Assembly (NCBI RefSeq): GCF_000468755.1
Contig: NZ_AWEZ01000069.1
Span: 62,001-126,000, forward strand
Length of the DNA stretch: 64,000 bases
DNA from: Olsenella profusa F0195
GTDB lineage: Bacteria; Actinomycetota; Coriobacteriia; Coriobacteriales; Atopobiaceae
Reading direction: 5' to 3'
The notes under the pieces: model-generated
The model's database searches: none
What the model was told of the DNA's origin: nothing
The model's input: only the letters and a program-made list of their open reading frames with translations
Made by a program: the position numbers and the translations under genes
In this document: positions 59,178 through 64,000 of the stretch, one piece after another
Layout of the letters: each line of letters opens with the position of its first letter
Numbering within the stretch: position 1 is the stretch's first letter

Positions 59178-59600
59178 ATGGAACCTGCGGATGAAGGCTC
59201 CCGCGTCTATGATGCGTTCGCCGCGGAAGCCCGCAGGAGGATCATCCAATCGGAGGATCGTGAGCAGGAGCTGGTCCGCCGTCGCGGTGTGGTGGAGGAC
59301 TTCCTGGTCAAGCTCGAATACGAGCAGCGTCGCTCGGCGATGCTGCGTGAGCAGATGATGGCTGAGCTCGGCCCGTACTGTCCCCGCTCCATCTATGCCC
59401 TGGAAGACGAGGCGCGGGTGCATGCGATGCGGGCGCTGGACTCGGCCGCCAACGCATCCTCTGCCCTCGAGGCTGCCCGCAAGAGGGAGGCTGCCCACCG
59501 TGACGACCTCTACGAGGAGCTTTATCGACAGCAGCGCGTCGAGTGGGCACGGAGGGAGGACGAGAGGCGTTCCTCGTGGGGGACTAGTGCTGGGTTGTAG
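59178..59600 (+). CDS. Coiled-coil protein of the LXG-like island
   Basis: 140 residues from ATG 59178, one base after the copy 2 stop. The sequence is highly charged and helical: AFAAEARRRIIQSEDREQELVRRRGVVEDFLVKLEYEQRRSAML, then ARVHAMRALDSAANASSALEAARKREAAHRDDLYEELYRQQRVEWARREDERR. There are no membrane segments and no enzyme motif. It could be a chaperone or adaptor for the secreted protein or a secretion substrate; that is inference from the context. No family is recognised. Confidence 0.65.
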   Translation: MEPADEGSRVYDAFAAEARRRIIQSEDREQELVRRRGVVEDFLVKLEYEQRRSAMLREQMMAELGPYCPRSIYALEDEARVHAMRALDSAANASSALEAARKREAAHRDDLYEELYRQQRVEWARREDERRSSWGTSAGL

Positions 59601-59977
59601 CGGAGGAGTTCGTCGTTTGCGCACACAAGAGGAACGTTTGGGCCTGAAGTGCGTGGCCATATCGCGCCAAACGCGGCCCGAGTGTATCGTCACGCACGAT
59701 TTTCAAGCAAAAGAAGGGTCACCCCACGGCTGCGGACAGGCCATCGTGGTCCCGTGGGTCCTACGTTGTCGACCAGCATCGCGCACTTCAGGGCCAAACG
59801 TTCCTCTCGTCCCACATTCTGGCTGAGAATCCGCCACGTCGCCGTATGCGCCCTTCGGCAGGAGCCTCCGAACGCCCCCGGCCGTCTCGCGGCGACGGCT
59901 GGGAAATCGCGATACCATGGGTGGGACATGATGGACGGCGTGGCCATGGCCATGTGCGATATCGGCGGGAGAGCCCC
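59601..59977. other. Intergenic region carrying a long inverted repeat
   Basis: 377 bases between the coiled-coil gene and nadE. Apart from the 25-bp inverted repeat listed separately I see no gene. The promoter and leader of nadE must lie in the right half. Confidence 0.6.
59629..59806. repeat. 25-bp inverted repeat bounding a 178-bp element
   Basis: The left arm 59629-59653 (starts gaggaacgtttgggcc) is the reverse complement of 59782-59806 with one mismatch. The 128-base interior contains further GC-rich half-repeats but no coding frame. The organisation resembles a small non-autonomous element (MITE-like) or a dispersed intergenic palindrome; flanking target duplications are not obvious. 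Confidence 0.7.
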
Positions 59978-61918
59978 ATGCAGGACGGATTCATCAAGGT
60001 CGCGGCCCGCTCGCCGCAGGTGCGGGTCGCCGACGTGGATGCCAACGTCGATGCCTGTGTCAGCGAGATCACCGATGCCGTGCGATCCGATGGTGCCAAG
60101 CTCGTGGTCCTGCCCGAGCTCTGTGTGACGGGCTACACCTGCGAGGACCTCTTCTGGCAGGATGCGCTGCTCGACGCCGCCGAGCGCGGCCTTGCGGCAG
60201 TGGCCAGGCGCACGGCGTCATGTGATGCGCTGGTGCTGGCGGGCGTCCCCGTGCGCGCGAACGACAAGCTCTACAACTGTGCCGCCGTCCTCGCCCACGG
60301 TGAGCTCTTGGGGCTGGTCCCCAAGCGCCACATCCCCAACTACAACGAGTTCTATGAGGTGCGTCACTTTGCCGCTGGACCCTGGGATGTGTCGCACGTC
60401 CGCTTCGCAGGCTGGGAGAACGTGCCCCTTGGCACGTCCCAGCTGTTTGCCTGCGACACCCTTTCCCAGCTCAAGGTGGCCGTCGAGGTCTGCGAGGACC
60501 TCTGGGTCGCCAACCCGCCCTCCATCGCCCATGCCCAGGCAGGCGCCACGGTCATCTGCAACCTCTCCGCCTCGAACGCCGTGGTGGGCAAGGCCGACTA
60601 CCGCCGCGATCTCGTGATGGGCCAGAGTGCCCGTCTGGTCGCCGCCTATGTGTACGCCAGTGCCGGATGGGGCGAGTCCACGCAGGACCTCGTGTTCTCC
60701 GCGCACGACCTCATTGCCGAGAACGGCGTGCTCCTCGCACAGGCCGACCCCTTCGGCGACGGCCGCGCCACCACCGAGGTGGACGTGACGGCCCTTGCCG
60801 CGGAGCGCCGCCGCCTTTCGACGTTTGGGTGCGCGCCCACGGCTCAGGACGCGAACTACGAGGTCACGACCTTCACGCTCGACACGGCGGAGACGCGCCT
60901 CACGCGCCGTGTCGACCCGCATCCCTTCGTGCCTGCCAATCCTGCCCGCCGCGCCGAACGCTGCGAGGACGTGTTCTCCATCCAGGCATACGGACTGGCC
61001 AAGCGCCTCTCGCACACGCGCTCCGAGTGCGCCGTGGTGGGCGTCTCGGGTGGGCTCGACTCCACGCTGGCGCTGCTCGTGATGGCGCGGGCCTTTGACA
61101 TCCTCGAGCTTGACCGCTCCGGCATCCTGGCCATCACCATGCCGGGCTTTGGCACCACGCGACGCACGCACGCCAACGCGCTCGAGCTCACGGAGGTGCT
61201 GGGGGCCACCCTGCGCGAGGTGCCCATCGCCGACGCCGTGCGCCAGCACTTCGCCGACATCGGCCATGACGAGGGCGACCACTCGGTGACCTACGAGAAC
61301 TCCCAGGCGCGCGAGCGCACGCAGATCCTCATGGACATCGCCAACCAGGAGGGCGGGCTCGTGGTGGGCACCGGAGACCTCTCCGAGCTGGCCCTGGGCT
61401 GGGCGACCTACAACGCCGACCACATGAGCATGTACGGCGTGAACGCGGGGGTCCCCAAGACGCTCGTGCGCCACCTCGTGCGCTACGTGGCGGACACCAC
61501 CGACTCCGGCGACCTCTCGCGCGTGCTGATGGACGTGCTGGACACGCCCGTCTCGCCGGAGCTGTTGCCCGCCACGGCCAGGGGCGCCATCGCGCAGCGC
61601 ACGGAGGACCTCGTGGGTCCCTACGAGCTGCATGACTTCTTCCTCTACCAGGTGCTGCGCCGTGGCTTTGCCCCACGCAAGGTGTACCGTCTTGCCCGCC
61701 ATGCGCTGGGGGAGGGGACGGCGGCCGGCTATGCCGATGCCACGATCCTCAAGTGGCTGCGAACGTTCTACCGGCGCCTCTTCTCGCAGCAGTTCAAGCG
61801 CAGCTGCCTGCCGGACGGTCCCAAGGTGGGCTCTGTGGCGGTGAGCCCGCGCGGGGACCTGCGCATGCCGAGCGACGCCTGTGCCAACGCCTGGCTGCGT
61901 GAGCTTGCCGAGCTGTAG
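59978..61918 (+). CDS. nadE: Glutamine-dependent NAD+ synthetase
   Basis: 646 residues from ATG 59978. The N-terminal nitrilase-type glutaminase domain (about 1-290) has the Glu in LVVLPELCVTGY, Lys in LVPKRHIPNYNEFYE and Cys in AVEVCEDLW. The C-terminal synthetase domain (about 330-646) has the ATP pyrophosphatase loop VVGVSGGLDSTLALLVMARA and TGDLSELALGWATYNADHMSMYGVN. It amidates deamido-NAD using glutamine-derived ammonia. The gene is monocistronic. In-frame codons upstream of 59978 are not family-like. Confidence 0.95.
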   Translation: MQDGFIKVAARSPQVRVADVDANVDACVSEITDAVRSDGAKLVVLPELCVTGYTCEDLFWQDALLDAAERGLAAVARRTASCDALVLAGVPVRANDKLYNCAAVLAHGELLGLVPKRHIPNYNEFYEVRHFAAGPWDVSHVRFAGWENVPLGTSQLFACDTLSQLKVAVEVCEDLWVANPPSIAHAQAGATVICNLSASNAVVGKADYRRDLVMGQSARLVAAYVYASAGWGESTQDLVFSAHDLIAENGVLLAQADPFGDGRATTEVDVTALAAERRRLSTFGCAPTAQDANYEVTTFTLDTAETRLTRRVDPHPFVPANPARRAERCEDVFSIQAYGLAKRLSHTRSECAVVGVSGGLDSTLALLVMARAFDILELDRSGILAITMPGFGTTRRTHANALELTEVLGATLREVPIADAVRQHFADIGHDEGDHSVTYENSQARERTQILMDIANQEGGLVVGTGDLSELALGWATYNADHMSMYGVNAGVPKTLVRHLVRYVADTTDSGDLSRVLMDVLDTPVSPELLPATARGAIAQRTEDLVGPYELHDFFLYQVLRRGFAPRKVYRLARHALGEGTAAGYADATILKWLRTFYRRLFSQQFKRSCLPDGPKVGSVAVSPRGDLRMPSDACANAWLRELAEL

Positions 61919-62043
61919 GGCCGCCGCGCCTCCGGCATTCTTAATCGAGCTTAACCCAACGCCAATGGTCGCTTAATCTACGCCTGCGACTATGGTCCCA
62001 GGCGAAGCGAGAGGCGCTTCCATACCAGGCGAGAGGTACGACC

Positions 62044-62616
62044 ATGAGCAACGCAGATGACACGAGCCTCGAGAAGGTCGAGCTTGTCCGCTCCAAGACG
62101 GGAGTCAGCTACGAGGATGCCAAGAGGGCCCTCGAGGCGTCGGGCGGCAACGTGCTCGACGCCATCATATGGCTCGAGCACGAGGGGAAGGCACACACCG
62201 CAACGGCGAGCTACAGCACGGGTGCCACGGATGGTGGCCAGGAGCAGGGCGCCAACTCGCCCGAGATGATCCGTGCACAGCAGGAGTACCAAGAGTCCAG
62301 CAGGAAGTCCGACCTATGGGAGACGATCAAGCGCGTCCTGCAGAACGGCATCGACTACAAGTTCGTCGCCATCAGGCACGATGACGACCAGCTCATGAGG
62401 CTGCCGGTGCTCGTGCCCATCGTGGGGATCTTCGTGTGGGGGGCCACCATCTGGCTGCTGATCATCGGGCTCTTCTTTGGCGTGCGCTACCGTATCGACA
62501 AGCCGGGCGATGCGTCGCACTCGGCAAGCAAGGTGACTGAGGACGTGAACGATGCCATGAGTGGTGCCGCTGACTTTGCTGATACCATCAGGCGGGATGT
62601 GACCGACAGAAGGTAG
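62044..62616 (+). CDS. UBA-like/DUF4342 membrane protein
   Basis: 190 residues. The N-terminus (about 8-50) is a UBA-like fold, LEKVELVRSKTGVSYEDAKRALEASGGNVLDAIIWLEHEG, as in DUF4342 proteins. A linker follows, then a second segment (about 98-135: WETIKRVLQNGIDYKFVAIRHDDDQLMRLPVLVPIV) leading to one membrane helix (IFVWGATIWLLIIGLFFGVRY). The function of the family is unknown. It sits 23 bases before a response regulator gene, so the three genes to the window end are probably an operon. Confidence 0.8.
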   Translation: MSNADDTSLEKVELVRSKTGVSYEDAKRALEASGGNVLDAIIWLEHEGKAHTATASYSTGATDGGQEQGANSPEMIRAQQEYQESSRKSDLWETIKRVLQNGIDYKFVAIRHDDDQLMRLPVLVPIVGIFVWGATIWLLIIGLFFGVRYRIDKPGDASHSASKVTEDVNDAMSGAADFADTIRRDVTDRR

Positions 62617-62639
62617 GCATGTGCGGAGGGAGGCTGCCC

Positions 62640-63341
62640 GTGACGAGGGTTCTCATCGTCGAGGACGAGGAGAGGATCGCGCGCTTCCTCGAGCTCGAGC
62701 TCTTGCATGAGGGCTACGAGGTGACCAAGCTTGCCGACGGTCGCGCGGCGGTCGAGGCGGCGCTTGCCCAGGACTTCGACCTCATCCTGCTCGACGTGAT
62801 GCTCCCCGGCCTCAGCGGCCTGGAGGTCCTGCGGCGCATCCGCAGGACGCGAGACACGCCGACCATCATGCTCACGGCCCGCGATGCCGTGATGGACAAG
62901 GTGGCGGGCCTCGATGCGGGGGCTGACGACTACGTGACCAAGCCCTTTGCCATCGAGGAGCTGCTGGCCCGCATCCGCGTCGCCCTCAAGCGACACGAGC
63001 CCACGGGGCCTGCGGCCGGCACGACGGGTGCCGAGGCGGGCGCGCATCTCGCGAGCGGGGGCGTGTGCCTTGACCTGGAGGCCCATGAGCTCACGGTCCG
63101 GGGCCGGGAGGTCGAGCTCACCAACAGCGAGTTCGAGGTGCTGCGTGTGCTGCTCGAGCATGCGGGCGTGGTCATGGCGCGCGAGCGCATCGCGTCCGAG
63201 GCCCTGGGCTACGAGCTCATGGGCGAGACGAACAACGTGGATGTGCATGTGGCGCATCTGCGCAGGAAGATAGATGGCATGCTCGGACGGCAGCTCATCT
63301 CGACCGTCAGAGGGGTCGGCTATGTCATCCGCGAGGGATAG
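62640..63341 (+). CDS. OmpR-family two-component response regulator
   Basis: 233 residues from GTG 62640, chosen because the protein then starts TRVLIVEDEERIARFLELEL and ggagggagg lies just upstream; ATG 62619 is an alternative. The receiver domain has acidic EDE, the phospho-acceptor Asp in LILLDVMLPGLSG, and Lys in YVTKPFAIEELLARI. The C-terminal winged helix reads ELTNSEFEVLRVLLEHAGVVMARERIASEALGYE and ends VDVHVAHLRRKIDG, TVRGVGYVIREG. It pairs with the overlapping downstream sensor kinase. Confidence 0.95.
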   Translation: MTRVLIVEDEERIARFLELELLHEGYEVTKLADGRAAVEAALAQDFDLILLDVMLPGLSGLEVLRRIRRTRDTPTIMLTARDAVMDKVAGLDAGADDYVTKPFAIEELLARIRVALKRHEPTGPAAGTTGAEAGAHLASGGVCLDLEAHELTVRGREVELTNSEFEVLRVLLEHAGVVMARERIASEALGYELMGETNNVDVHVAHLRRKIDGMLGRQLISTVRGVGYVIREG

Positions 63342-64000
63342 GCGTCCCCTGCAGGGGGGAGCCGGCACGGGCGATGGGGGCCGCAGGCCCTCCCTTGCGC
63401 CCTCCATCGCCCGCAGCATCAGCTGGGGCTTCTGGTGGCGCCGGCTGGTCGGTTGCCTCTCGTTCGACCTGGTGGCCCTTGGCCTGTACCTGGCACACGC
63501 CCTTGCTGGGGGGCTTGCCCCCACAGGTGTCGGGGAGTTCGTCGCAACGTCGTGGGCGGAGCTGTGGCCCTGGGTCGTGCCGCTCCTCGTGGTGCAGCTC
63601 CTGTGGCCCCTTCATGCCCTCTCCGACACGCGTCGCGTGCGTCGGCAGCTCAAGCCGCTCAACGACCTCGCGCTCAGGATGGATGCGCTCGTGGGAGGCG
63701 CGTTGCCTGGCCAGGGGGCTGACCAGGGGGTGGGCGACCGCGGGAAGATGGCAAGTCTCGAGCAGGCCATCGAGCGCGCCAGCGTGGACTCGCCCCACGT
63801 GAGCACGGGCGACAGGGATCTTGCGAGCATAGAGGTGGCGCTCAACCGACTGCTCCGCCAGATGCAGGATGCCAAGCTCCAGCAGATGCGCTTCGTCAAC
63901 GATGCGAGTCATGAGCTGCGCACGCCCCTTGCCGTCATCCGGGGCTACGTGGACATGCTGGATCGCTGGGGCAAGGATGACCCCACGGTGCTGGAGGAGT
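63323..64000 (+). CDS. Sensor histidine kinase (N-terminal part; truncated by window end)
   Basis: The frame from ATG 63323 is open to the window edge (226 codons) and overlaps the response regulator end by 19 bases. The N-terminus has a basic stretch and two membrane segments (LVGCLSFDLVALGLYLAHAL about 45-65; LWPWVVPLLVVQLLWPLHAL about 85-105). A HAMP-like/linker region follows, then the HisKA H-box FVNDASHELRTPLAVIRGYVDML with the phospho-acceptor His near residue 199. The ATP-binding domain lies beyond the window. The signal is unknown; the short extracytoplasmic loop suggests sensing in or near the membrane. Confidence 0.9.

Overview
The window is high-GC chromosomal DNA from an actinobacterium, most likely class Coriobacteriia and probably an Olsenella-like Atopobiaceae member. 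This rests on gene content: a TsaB-RimI-TsaD triple fusion, a MetH without its own activation domain, many PTS genes with PRD regulators, flavodiiron and DUF438 oxygen/NO defence genes, and Old-Yellow-Enzyme-type reductases. Genus is an inference. Most of the window looks about 65-70% GC by eye. Several islands are clearly AT-richer: about 21.0-21.9 kb, 31.0-37.3 kb and 55.45-58.34 kb.

Region by region. (1) 0-10.9 kb is a methionine/cobalamin block. It holds the end of metF, a stand-alone MetH activation protein and metH on the + strand. Facing them is a minus-strand operon of two secreted or membrane DUF4430 (transcobalamin-C-terminal-like) proteins plus ECF T, fused A-A' and S components, preceded by a structured leader. 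(2) 11.1-22.4 kb contains a DUF3021/LytTR pair, a Gfo/Idh/MocA oxidoreductase, a frameshifted flavin reductase, a cluster of GTGGGTGC repeats, a decayed OYE reductase, a 941-residue OYE-acetoacetate-decarboxylase-like fusion, a phosphoglucomutase, a DUF4230 protein coupled to a 33-residue membrane peptide, and a hydrolase remnant. (3) 22.4-31 kb has msrA, an M24 peptidase, veg-ispE, tRNA-Pro, a RelE-like remnant, a cupin-flavodiiron operon facing a DUF438/hemerythrin protein, and rplM-rpsI. (4) 31-37.3 kb is a low-GC sugar island: a galactitol-type PTS, an arabinose-5-phosphate-isomerase-like SIS protein, ribulose-phosphate epimerase and YjbQ, with a divergent PRD regulator. (5) 37.4-44.8 kb has glmM and a complete glucitol (sorbitol) PTS operon. 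(6) 44.9-55.3 kb is housekeeping: acpS, nnr, alr, udg, tsaE, the tsaB-rimI-tsaD fusion and a polar amino-acid ABC importer. (7) 55.45-59.6 kb looks like a type VII secretion effector/immunity island: a small WXG100-like protein, a frameshifted LXG-like polypeptide, two tandem membrane-anchored paralogs sharing a 140-bp near-identical patch, and a coiled-coil protein. (8) 59.6-64 kb has a long inverted repeat, glutamine-dependent nadE, a DUF4342 membrane protein, and an OmpR-type response regulator with a sensor kinase cut by the window end.

How it fits together: cobalamin capture and uptake (DUF4430 plus ECF) would feed the adjacent B12-dependent methionine synthase. Two PTS operons route sugars or polyols to fructose-6-P or the pentose-phosphate pathway. 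The flavodiiron/cupin/DUF438 trio suggests anaerobic life with O2 or NO exposure. The most novel-looking items are the LXG-like island with its conversion-like patch, the OYE-ADC fusion, the PTS/SIS/RPE/YjbQ operon and the structured leader ahead of the DUF4430-ECF operon. All assignments come from reading the sequence; no database search was run.
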